The notes beneath the pieces are model-generated. The model ran no database searches. It was given only the letters and a program-made list of their open reading frames with translations, and had not been told where the DNA came from. The position numbers and the translations under genes were made by a program. This document shows positions 1 through 8,500 of a stretch of DNA of 64,000 nucleotides, piece after piece. The stretch comes from Candidatus Proelusimicrobium excrementi (GTDB lineage: Bacteria > Elusimicrobiota > Elusimicrobia > Elusimicrobiales > Elusimicrobiaceae). Within the stretch, counting starts at the first letter, position 1, and each line of letters starts with the position of its first letter. Location of the stretch: contig CAKUBV010000001.1 in NCBI GenBank assembly GCA_934643455.1, positions 62,001-126,000 on the forward strand. The letters run 5' to 3'.

Positions 1-2418
1 TCTTTGGGATCGCTCTTAAGCAGAGGCGCGGGGTATATAAAAAGCGTTCCCGCAATAGTCGCGCGTACTCAGGCTCAGTACAGAGCGGTAAAATATCTGG
101 CGGCAAAAAATTCCACGCCGGTTCTTTCTTACGCTTATAAAAATATGGTTTACAGAAACGCCGCAAAAACGGCTGCGCGATCGGGCATAAAGACTGTGGA
201 GGGGAAAGCCGCGGGAACGTTTTTCGCTTCGTCGCACTATAGTCCCTCTGTGCACGGTAATATCTCGCGCGTCGCTTCCGACGTTAATAAAGCTTCCTCT
301 TTAGGTATAACGGTCCTCGGCAAAGGCGGTTCCGTTCCCTCTTTTGTGCCGGAAAAGAACTTTGGCGATATTGTCGCTTATACTGAAGATTTACTCAGAG
401 GAAGCAATTTAAGGAGCGTGGCTTCCAAGTATAAAGGCGGGAGCAGTGTGGCAAAAGCCGCGCCTAAGGCCGCTCCCGAGGTTGGTATTGAATCCGCCGA
501 ACATATTTTGCCCAGAAGTTATCTTTATTCTTCGCGGGCGCAGTATCTGCCTTTTGTACAGGATTACGCCTATGCAAACGATTATTTGCTCAGAAACGGC
601 ATTTACAACTTTGCGCGCGGCAAAGGTTTTGTGTTTTTTAACACCGAAACGGGAAACGTTCTTCCTTCGGCTTTGCGTTTCCACAGGGAGGGGGAATTTG
701 TTTCCAAAGGATTGCTGGGGGTAAGTTATCTCCCGGAAAGCGGCGCGGCTTACTCCGCGGCTGAAAGCGCAAATACGGCCGCCTTGGCTTCATATTCGCC
801 GCTTAGTTCCGCTTTGTCAATGGCAAGGGGATATCTCCCGGCTATTCCAAGTGCGGAAAAATTAGCTTCTTTTGCGGCTCCGGCTTTTTTAAGGCCTTCT
901 TTGCAATATATATCTTTTAATCCGGCTTCCGGGATTAATCTTGGTTTTCCGCTTAAGCCTATTGAGCATACCTTGCCTTCCTTTATTTTTGCAAACCGCG
1001 CGCTTGATAAAGTCAATCAGGCTGTCTTTAAGATTGATACTCCTTCCGGCGGGCACGCTACGGCTTTTTACGTTACTCACCGCGGAGCGAATTTTATGAT
1101 TACCGCAGGCCACGCCGCAGGAATACAGGGCGATTATTTCCTGTCGAACGCTTACGGGAAAAGCGGTTACGCTTCCGCAGTTTATAAAAGCGGGCCTTTG
1201 GGCGAAGATTTGGCCCTTTTGGTTCCGTCCGCGGATTTGGTGGCCGGCGTTGAACCGCTGAAACTGGCTTTAAGGGAACCCGCCCTCTCGGAAGGCGCGC
1301 TTACGGCCGGTTTCCCCGGGAATTTCGGTTTTAAACTAAGCCCGCAGGAGCTTATGGGCAATTACCGCGCCATGTTCCTTACTCCGCAGCAGGCCGAGCT
1401 TGCCAATGTTAACGAAAAAATGGGCTATTATATGGCCAATCCGGCTCTGGAAAAGGGATTTAGCGGAGGGCCTTTAATAAGCGAAAACGGCGTTATAGGC
1501 CTAGCTTCCCGTTCCGATTTGACAAAATACACCTACTACGTAAGACTGCCGGTAATAAGGAATTTTATAGGGCGGGCGTTTAAAGATTTGTTTATTAGCC
1601 CTTATTTTAACCAAGGGGCTTTCTTATCGGCAAATCCGGGGCTGGCTTTAAGGTATTCAAACCTTATAGGCCGCTACGGCGGACTTATGGGCAAAGGAGC
1701 CGGGTTTAACGGTTACGGCCCATTGGAAGCTTCCGCCGGGCCGGGCGCGGAAATCTCTTTAACGTTATCTGAAGCCATGCAAATCACTGAAACTCCTAAA
1801 CTCAGTTATGAGACAAAAGCTTTCGGGTTTTCATTGCTGAAGATGTTTGGTTTTACGCCCAGAAAAGCGCTTTCGACAATGTACAGACTTGGTGCGGCTC
1901 CGCAGTATGCCGTGATGCCCAAATTAAACGGAGAACGCTATCTTATAGAAAATTTTGATAATTACGCCGTATCCAAAGCTGCTGCGGAAAGCGTTCCGTT
2001 CCCGTATTTTTACGGCAGACATAACGTATACAGAGGCATGGCTTTAAATAACGGGGGAATAAACAAAATTTTTGATAAAGGCCTTTTGCTTGAAGATACG
2101 CGCATCGCAAGCAATACCGTAGCCACTATTTATATGCGTACCGCCCAAAGAGCGATATTCTTTTCCAAAGAACCTTCCGAAGCGTTCTTTTACGCCAAAC
2201 TTAATTTAAGCAAAACAAGAGGCGTGCCGGTTGTAGTGATGAAGAGAACCCCGAATATGTTCGGCGCAGATTTCGGCGGGAACGGGATACCTTTTACCCG
2301 CGATATACCTTTTGAGGATATCAAAATCGTTTCGGCTTTGCTGAATATCGACGGTGTTCCCGTTTGGGGCAGGATTGTCAAGGATAACGGTCTTATTTAT
2401 TTTATGCCGTATAAATAA
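1..2418 (+). CDS. Trypsin-like serine protease domain protein, 5' truncated by window edge
   Basis: The frame is open from base 1; a TTG at position 4 has no ribosome binding site, so the gene almost certainly starts upstream. Counting from that TTG, the middle third carries a chymotrypsin-fold protease: ITAGH (His370), GEDLALL (Asp402) and GFSGGPL (Ser487), in the right order and spacing for an S1-type triad. The roughly 350 residues before it are low-complexity, rich in Ala, Ser, Tyr and Gly. The last 130 residues form a separate unit with VYRGM, FFSKEPSEAFFYA and a final beta-rich stretch, faintly like ADP-ribosyltransferase folds (weak inference). The stop abuts the next start, so the two genes are probably cotranscribed. 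It is probably exported, but the N-terminus is not visible. The protease fold is well supported; the substrate and the C-terminal role are unknown. Confidence 0.8.
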   Translation, partial: SLGSLLSRGAGYIKSVPAIVARTQAQYRAVKYLAAKNSTPVLSYAYKNMVYRNAAKTAARSGIKTVEGKAAGTFFASSHYSPSVHGNISRVASDVNKASSLGITVLGKGGSVPSFVPEKNFGDIVAYTEDLLRGSNLRSVASKYKGGSSVAKAAPKAAPEVGIESAEHILPRSYLYSSRAQYLPFVQDYAYANDYLLRNGIYNFARGKGFVFFNTETGNVLPSALRFHREGEFVSKGLLGVSYLPESGAAYSAAESANTAALASYSPLSSALSMARGYLPAIPSAEKLASFAAPAFLRPSLQYISFNPASGINLGFPLKPIEHTLPSFIFANRALDKVNQAVFKIDTPSGGHATAFYVTHRGANFMITAGHAAGIQGDYFLSNAYGKSGYASAVYKSGPLGEDLALLVPSADLVAGVEPLKLALREPALSEGALTAGFPGNFGFKLSPQELMGNYRAMFLTPQQAELANVNEKMGYYMANPALEKGFSGGPLISENGVIGLASRSDLTKYTYYVRLPVIRNFIGRAFKDLFISPYFNQGAFLSANPGLALRYSNLIGRYGGLMGKGAGFNGYGPLEASAGPGAEISLTLSEAMQITETPKLSYETKAFGFSLLKMFGFTPRKALSTMYRLGAAPQYAVMPKLNGERYLIENFDNYAVSKAAAESVPFPYFYGRHNVYRGMALNNGGINKIFDKGLLLEDTRIASNTVATIYMRTAQRAIFFSKEPSEAFFYAKLNLSKTRGVPVVVMKRTPNMFGADFGGNGIPFTRDIPFEDIKIVSALLNIDGVPVWGRIVKDNGLIYFMPYK

Positions 2419-3216
2419 ATGAAAATAAAACTTTTTATATTGCTTTTATTTTGCGCTTTTCCGGCTTTCGGCGAGGTTTTTATAATGCAGACCGGGGAGT
2501 TTCTACCCGCTCCGTTGAACAAAACGCCTGTGCAGACTGCGCCGTCCCTGACGGCTGATGTTGATGACGAGATGCTTCCCGGCCGCCCTATAAAAGAAGT
2601 TATCCGCTACGTAATTTGCGGTTTTGAAGTAACCGATATAAGCGTAAAAAACGTTAAGCCCCAAGGTGTTCTTGATTATGAAGAGCAAAACGGCGTAACT
2701 TTGCCAGATAAATATACCACGGTGGATCACGGGTTGAGGGAACGCTGCGGCGTTTATCACGCGGGTTCCGGCTCAGCGGGAAAAGGCCTTGCCGTTCAGG
2801 CCGCCCTTAAAGATTTGGGGGAGGTTTACGCCTTGCAAATACGCCAAGCCGATCCGATACGCAGCAACCGCGGTGATTTCAACATTAAAGGAAAAAAACC
2901 GGCTGCGGTAAAATCCTTTTCCGAAAAGGGAATATATAAGAAAGTTCTTTCTTCCAAAAATAAAATACGCAAACTTTATAATTACGCGGATTTGCCCCTT
3001 GCCGATGAAATACAAAAACTTATGGATAAACGGGAGGGGGCCGGCCTGCCGATACGCATAAGCGTTTATGAAGATTCCTCCGCACAGGGTGCAAAAGGCC
3101 TTGCCGTAGTATCCTTTACCCTTACCGAAAAATATATCGTAGAACTAAAAGACGTTACGGAAGTATCTTCTGACGTTTACGGCATTAAGCCGGATTATTC
3201 CTATATTTACAAATAA
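2419..3216 (+). CDS. Secreted protein of unknown function
   Basis: 265 residues. The ATG follows directly on the preceding stop codon, so translational coupling with the protease gene is likely. The N-terminus (MKIKLFILLLFCAFPAFG) is a Sec signal peptide with probable cleavage after AFG. The mature part is mixed alpha/beta with scattered cysteines (VICGF, RERCGVYH). I recognise no family. Because it sits behind a protease gene it could be that enzyme's partner, substrate or inhibitor, but that is context only. A strong hairpin follows the gene. Confidence 0.75.
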   Translation: MKIKLFILLLFCAFPAFGEVFIMQTGEFLPAPLNKTPVQTAPSLTADVDDEMLPGRPIKEVIRYVICGFEVTDISVKNVKPQGVLDYEEQNGVTLPDKYTTVDHGLRERCGVYHAGSGSAGKGLAVQAALKDLGEVYALQIRQADPIRSNRGDFNIKGKKPAAVKSFSEKGIYKKVLSSKNKIRKLYNYADLPLADEIQKLMDKREGAGLPIRISVYEDSSAQGAKGLAVVSFTLTEKYIVELKDVTEVSSDVYGIKPDYSYIYK

Positions 3217-3244
3217 CTTTTAGTTTTATCAATGCTATGAAAAA

Positions 3245-3270
3245 CCCCGGGCTTAAACCCGGGGCATTTT
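3245..3270. terminator. Bidirectional rho-independent terminator
   Basis: CCCCGGG (3245-3251) and CCCGGGG (3258-3264) form a 7-bp GC stem with a 6-nt loop. A's precede it and T's follow it, so it can end both the + operon on the left and the convergent - operon on the right. Confidence 0.85.
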
Positions 3271-3309
3271 AAAAAATATGGCTTTTGGCGGCGGCTTCGC
3301 CCGCCGAAA

Positions 3310-4485
3310 TTATTTGTTGTAGCCGGAAATAAAACTTCTAAACTCCACCGTATTGTTGATGTTTTTGAACAGCCATGCTTTTTTGCCGTTTTCGTAGAGA
3401 GAGTCGAAATCTTTAAAATTATGCTTTAAAGCTTGGTCCAAATATTTGTACATATTGCGCTTGTCTTTCTTTACCGTCCAATAATATCCGGCCATATTGA
3501 TGTGCGTCGTGGGAAGGTAAGAAGAAAGCTTTAAGGAAGCGTCAAAATCGTTTTTGGCTTTTTTGTAATCTTTAAGCTTCATATAAGCATAACCGCGGTT
3601 GTTGTACGGTATGGCCCATTTCGGGTTTAAAGCTATTGCGTAGGAATAATCGTCGGCCGCGGCGCGCCAGTCGTCCATTTCCTCATAGATAAGCCCGCGG
3701 CGGTTATAATAAGTGTATTCGGGCTTAAGCGCGATAAGGTTTGTGTAATCCTGCGCGGCTTGGGCGTAGTCGTCTATTTCTTTAAAAGCGGAAGCTCTTA
3801 AAAGCCAGGCGGTATCAAAATAAGGATCGCGGTTTAAAACTTTGCTGAAGTAGGAAATGGCCTCGTCGTACATTTCATTGTTGAAATGTATGCGCCCTAT
3901 ATAAAACAAAGCTTCCGCGTCGTCGGGGTTCTGTCCCAGCAAACCGTTAAAAACTTCCCTCGCTTTGGCGTATCTGTACAGAAAGAAGTTCGCTTTGCCC
4001 TCCATAAGTTCTATGTCGTGGCGGCGGGGCTTTCTGTTTTTTATTTTGCCCAGGTCTTTAAGGGCGGGGGCGTATTTTTCCAAAGACATATAACACGCCG
4101 CGCGGTTATAATAAAAATCGTCGTAATTATTTTTAAGTTTTATCGCTTCGGAAAAATCCCTTATGGCGGAAGCGCAGTCCCCGCGTTCTTTATAGGCCAA
4201 AGCGCGGGCGTAATACTTAAAAGGATCTTTGGGGGAGAGCGTTATTATTTTGTTGTAATCGGCCAAAGCTTTTTTAAAGAAGCCTTTTTCTTTATAAGCG
4301 TCGGCGCGGTTATGATAAGCGCTTATGAATTTTGGCGATTTATCTATCGCTTTTGAGAATAATTTTATTTTTTCGTTGGCGTCTTCCGCTTTTAAGCCCT
4401 GCTCATAATACTGCCTTGCGGTATACGCGTAAAGCGTACCGCAAAGCGCAAAGCAGAGGGTAAAAAGGCAGATAATCTTCTTCAT
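3310..4485 (-). CDS. Exported tetratricopeptide-repeat protein
   Basis: 391 residues with a signal peptide (MKKIICLFTLCFALCGTLYA). The rest is a run of about nine TPR units of roughly 34 residues with the usual pattern, for example AYHNRADAYKEKGFFKKALADY and PYNNRGYAYMKLKDYKKAKNDF (each quoted in part). TPR arrays are protein-protein interaction scaffolds; this one would act in the periplasm or at the outer membrane. Its ATG overlaps the stop of the upstream membrane-protein gene in an ATGA (4482-4485), showing a translationally coupled operon. The binding partner is not known. Confidence 0.85.
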   Translation of the reverse strand: MKKIICLFTLCFALCGTLYAYTARQYYEQGLKAEDANEKIKLFSKAIDKSPKFISAYHNRADAYKEKGFFKKALADYNKIITLSPKDPFKYYARALAYKERGDCASAIRDFSEAIKLKNNYDDFYYNRAACYMSLEKYAPALKDLGKIKNRKPRRHDIELMEGKANFFLYRYAKAREVFNGLLGQNPDDAEALFYIGRIHFNNEMYDEAISYFSKVLNRDPYFDTAWLLRASAFKEIDDYAQAAQDYTNLIALKPEYTYYNRRGLIYEEMDDWRAAADDYSYAIALNPKWAIPYNNRGYAYMKLKDYKKAKNDFDASLKLSSYLPTTHINMAGYYWTVKKDKRNMYKYLDQALKHNFKDFDSLYENGKKAWLFKNINNTVEFRSFISGYNK

Positions 4486-5345
4486 CTTAACAAAAGTATT
4501 ATAAGAGCCTGGCTGCCGAGCATCAGCGCGCCGAACATAAGGCCTGCGGCTATGGCCAGCTTTGCAAAGAAAGTAAGATTAAGTATTATCGCCGCGACTA
4601 AAGTCGCGCGCGCCGACATAACCGTAAAAAAGTCCGCTTTGTTTTTGATTTTGGAAAGGCTCTTTATCAGTATTTTCCTGCAGAGGAACAATATCCCGCC
4701 CAAAACGGCCAAAGCCGTAATGCCGGCGGCGGTTCTTGCGGCGTACTTGCGGATATTTTTTGCCAAATCGTCAAAAGTCTGTTTTACCACGTGTGCCGCT
4801 TGGTTGCGGGAAAGCGTATCGGCGACATTATCTATTTTGCTTTCTATTGAATTTTTAATGCGGTTGATACTCTCCCTTATAAGAGAGCCGAACGCTTCTG
4901 AAAAGGACTTAACGGTATACAAAAGGCCCATAGCCATTCCGTAGAAAAGTCCGAAAAATCCGTAAAAAACAAACAGTATAAAAGCGGAAGTTAAAAGATA
5001 CCAAAAAGGGTAATCCCTCCCCGTGAAACAAAGGGAGAATACATAGTAAGCCCCTATGGTAAAAACCAACAGACTTAAAAAAGTCCACGGCAGTATGGTT
5101 TTTACGCCTTTTGATATCAAAGAGGTAAAAGTCTTTACCAGTTTTTCCGCCAGGCTTTGCTTATGCTGCCTGGGATTAAAGCGCTTGATTGGAGCGTGTT
5201 TCGCTTTTTGCAAAGGATACTCCTGCCTGCGTCCGTTCTTTTTAGGCTGTACGTGAGGCCTGCTTTTGCGTTTGTCGGAAGGTCTTTCAACCGGTTCCAA
5301 AATATGCGTTTTGATTTCCGCGGGTTTATTTTGTTTTTCTGTCAT
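4482..5345 (-). CDS. Integral membrane protein of unknown function
   Basis: About 287 residues. An ATG 24 bases further upstream (5369) is possible, but only the ATG at 5345 has a good ribosome binding site (GAGGG, 5-6 nt spacing), so that start is preferred. The first 75 residues are strongly basic and hydrophilic (cytoplasmic). They are followed by about five membrane segments: one near residue 90, a pair around 115-145, one near 205 and one or two hydrophobic segments at the C-terminus. A helical stretch between the second and third groups contains Ser/Asn-rich heptads. I recognise no family. It is in an operon with the TPR gene (ATGA overlap) and the small Cys-rich ORF upstream. Confidence 0.7.
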   Translation of the reverse strand: MTEKQNKPAEIKTHILEPVERPSDKRKSRPHVQPKKNGRRQEYPLQKAKHAPIKRFNPRQHKQSLAEKLVKTFTSLISKGVKTILPWTFLSLLVFTIGAYYVFSLCFTGRDYPFWYLLTSAFILFVFYGFFGLFYGMAMGLLYTVKSFSEAFGSLIRESINRIKNSIESKIDNVADTLSRNQAAHVVKQTFDDLAKNIRKYAARTAAGITALAVLGGILFLCRKILIKSLSKIKNKADFFTVMSARATLVAAIILNLTFFAKLAIAAGLMFGALMLGSQALIILLLR

Positions 5346-5361
5346 AATATCCCTCTTTTGC

Positions 5362-5502
5362 TCAGTCATGGTTATGACAGCATCCGCAGCAGGGGCCGCA
5401 GGTGTGTTCTTTTTTTGATAAAGAGGGAACTTCGTCTGAAATTTTTACCACTTTACCCGTTTTTTTGTCAAAAACGTATCTGCCCGTATTATTATTTTTC
5501 AT
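5362..5502 (-). CDS. Small Cys/His-rich protein (46 aa)
   Basis: 46 codons from ATG (5502) to TGA (5362). The N-terminal half reads like a short beta hairpin (GRYVFDKKTGKVVKISDEVP). The C-terminus packs five cysteines and three histidines into 14 residues (HTCGPCCGCCHNHD), a likely metal-binding cluster. It lies 16 bp upstream of the preferred start of the membrane-protein gene on the same strand, so it is probably the first gene of that operon. No strong ribosome binding site is visible. Function is unknown; metal binding or a redox role is inferred from composition. Confidence 0.55.
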   Translation of the reverse strand: MKNNNTGRYVFDKKTGKVVKISDEVPSLSKKEHTCGPCCGCCHNHD

Positions 5503-5531
5503 ATAGATATTTTACAAAATATAAAGGGCGC

Positions 5532-8500
5532 TTACTTAAGCGGATCTGAGACTATGCTCTTGCCTGTCAGCGGATCAAGCGGTTGATTTGCGGAGAAAAT
5601 GTCATTATCCAATATTTGCATGGCGGCGCCTTCTTTTTGGGAAGCTATCGGCACGATGTCTCTGTCCCCGTTAAAGAACATAATCCAGTCGTCGGCCATG
5701 TCCTTGTAAAGATTCCAAAAGTTGTTGCGGCTTTTTACATATCTTTGTGTAAGGTCGCCGTAAGGTACGCCGTGGCCTCCTTCCAAAACTCTGCTTTGGG
5801 CTCTGGCGATGGAAGTGCCTAGGTCTTTTACGAAAATATAAAGAATCATCACTTTATAGTCGTTTTCTTTTGCTTTTTTTATATAAGATGTTACGGATCT
5901 GCCTGATAATGTGCTTTCATAAATGAAAGACTTCCCGTTGCGGAGCATTTCGTCCATTTGGCTTAGCAGAATTTTTCCCGCGTCCAAATCGCTTATATGA
6001 TTTTCCGCGGCGATAATATCTTGGTTCAGGAAAGGGAGTTTCTGGTCGGAAAAAAGCGCGTTAAAAAGCCTTGTCTTTCCGCTGGCGTTCGGGCCGCCTA
6101 AAATATAGAGAACTTTCTGTTTATCCGGCGGGGTACGCCCGAGTATGGCGTTAAGATCCATCCCTTCGGAGGGTTTAAAGTATGTTTGAAGGTTTTGCAG
6201 TACGGCGTTTATTTGCGGCAGGTAAGGATCGCTGACGGTAAAGCCGTAGGAGTGATTCCTTATTCCGTTCCAGTCGCCGTGTTCAAGATATTCAAAATGC
6301 AAGTGCGGGTTTCCGGGGGAAAGTTCATGCTTTCCTAAACGTATTCTGGCGGTATAGTCGCTGTTGTATATGTGAACTTCCTTTGTGCCGTCTTCGGTAA
6401 GGAATTCTACGTAATGCGCGGGGTGTTCTTCGCTTATGCCGATTTTAGCTTTTGCCCAAGATGTGATATTTTCAAGAACGGTCTCAGGAAGATATCCTTT
6501 TTTCTTGGATGAGACATAGTCTTTGTAACCAAGAGGAATATTGTTTTTATGTATCCAGTCGACGATTTCCTGCCCCGCGTCAAATTGAAACTCTACCGAA
6601 AGCCCCAATCTTTCCGTATTAAAAGAGTTCATGTCTAAACTTCTGTCCCAAACGTTGCCTTGGTCGATTATGCAGCCTTTTATGCTCTTTTTGGCTATGC
6701 CCTTTTCCAGCAGGGATTCCATTTCGTAATGCAAAGACGTGATTTTTGAAGATACTTCCAACGCTTGAGATGGTTTTGCGGTGGAAAGGACGTCGTTTAA
6801 AGAGTTGATTAAATTCCTTGAGGAAAATAAACTCTTTACCACGCGTTTGGAAAATTCAATTTCGCCCAAACGCTCAACGCTTTGTTCAACCGCGGCCTCG
6901 GTAAATCCTTCCGCGGCGGGGAATTCCTGCACGTGGAAAAACGCCCTCGTGAAGTTCGGCTCCGCGGAGAAAGGAAATACAAAAGCGCGGTGATAAGCTT
7001 CAAAATAATTGAGGGAATTATTATATTTGGCAAATAATTCCGGCAGTTTCTTTTCCGCTTTTTTGCTTTTTGAATTTGCTATTTTCCTTAAAACTTCCCC
7101 GTTGGAAAGGGATTTTAACATCCTGTCAAAGACCGTCGGCGTAAGCTGCGGGGCTATTTCTTCAAGGCGGGCCATGTCTTTATTGTAGCGTTCCAAAGTT
7201 ATGCCGCTTTCGGGGTGGCGCGCTTGTATAAGTTCAATCATTTGAGGCACGGTCATTTGTTGGCCGCTGATGTCAAATGACATATTTCTGCTTGCTTCAA
7301 TCTGGTGTTTGAACAGCGGCGTTACCTGCCCGTCATAGGTACCGTAAACGTTTGATAAAAGCGGATAGTCGGAGCTTTCTATTTTTAATGCGGAAAGATA
7401 CGGATCAAAAAATTTCATTTCCGCCGCGCCGTGGAAAGGATTTAAGATTATGGCGCTGCCGACCAATACGGATATTTTCGGCTTTAAGGAAAACATATCC
7501 GGGTTTAATTTTAAATTAAAAAACGGTTTTATTATTCCGGGTGTGCCGGGATTGGGCAAAGTCATAGGTTCCGGCGTAAACGGATTTTTCGGCGTCAGCG
7601 ACAGAGTTGAATTGGCCGGGGCTGCGGGAACGGGTGTTTGGTTTACTGCGGCGGAAGCGTTATCCGGCCCCGTATAAAAGCGCCAGTTCGCCCGGCTGGA
7701 GCGGTTAAAAGGATTGTATTTCTGTAACCAATAACTGAACTTGCCGTAAGTGTATGCAAAGCCTCTTTCAAAAATATTTAGGTGCGGATAATAATCGGCG
7801 GCCGCTTGGCTTGCGTTTTTCATAGTTCCGCGGAATATGTCCAGCGAGGTTAAAAATCCTTTTTCCTCCTGGGTCCAAGGCGCCAGGCCGGTAGTTTCTC
7901 CGTCCATATAAGCATAATATTTTTTAAAGAAACTGCGTGCGCCTTCTTTCCTTAATTCCAATCCTACGTTAACGCGGGCCTGCTCCATATTATATTGCGC
8001 CTGCAAATAATCGGCTTTGGCGATATCTTTGGCTTTGCCGCTTTCCTGAGCCGTGGTTTTTGCTTGAGCGACGCTCTTTTCCATATCGGCCAGTTTTTTG
8101 GCGTTCTTGGCGTTCTCCAATTTATAAACCGTATGAATGTCTACAGGCTTATTGAAAAACATTTTTACTTTTGTGCCCATGCGCATTAAGCTTCTTTTTG
8201 CGGAAATATATTTTGACATCTGCCCGTAATTTGCGCGTATATAAGCTATACGCCGGCCCGCATTTTGTATTCTGGAGGCTCTTATTGCCGTGTAAGTGCT
8301 TTTGCTTAAGCTTATCGCGCCTTTGCCGAGTTTCGCCAAGCCGATAAAGCCGTATACTATTAAATAAATATCGCCGGCCTGGGCCGCCCTTTGAAGATAG
8401 CCGAAGCTTTTTTGATGAGAACTTTTAGCCTGACGGCGGTCTTTTGTCGTTACGGCGTGTTTGTTTAATTTGCCGGCGATTTTGGGGTGCTTTGAAAGAA

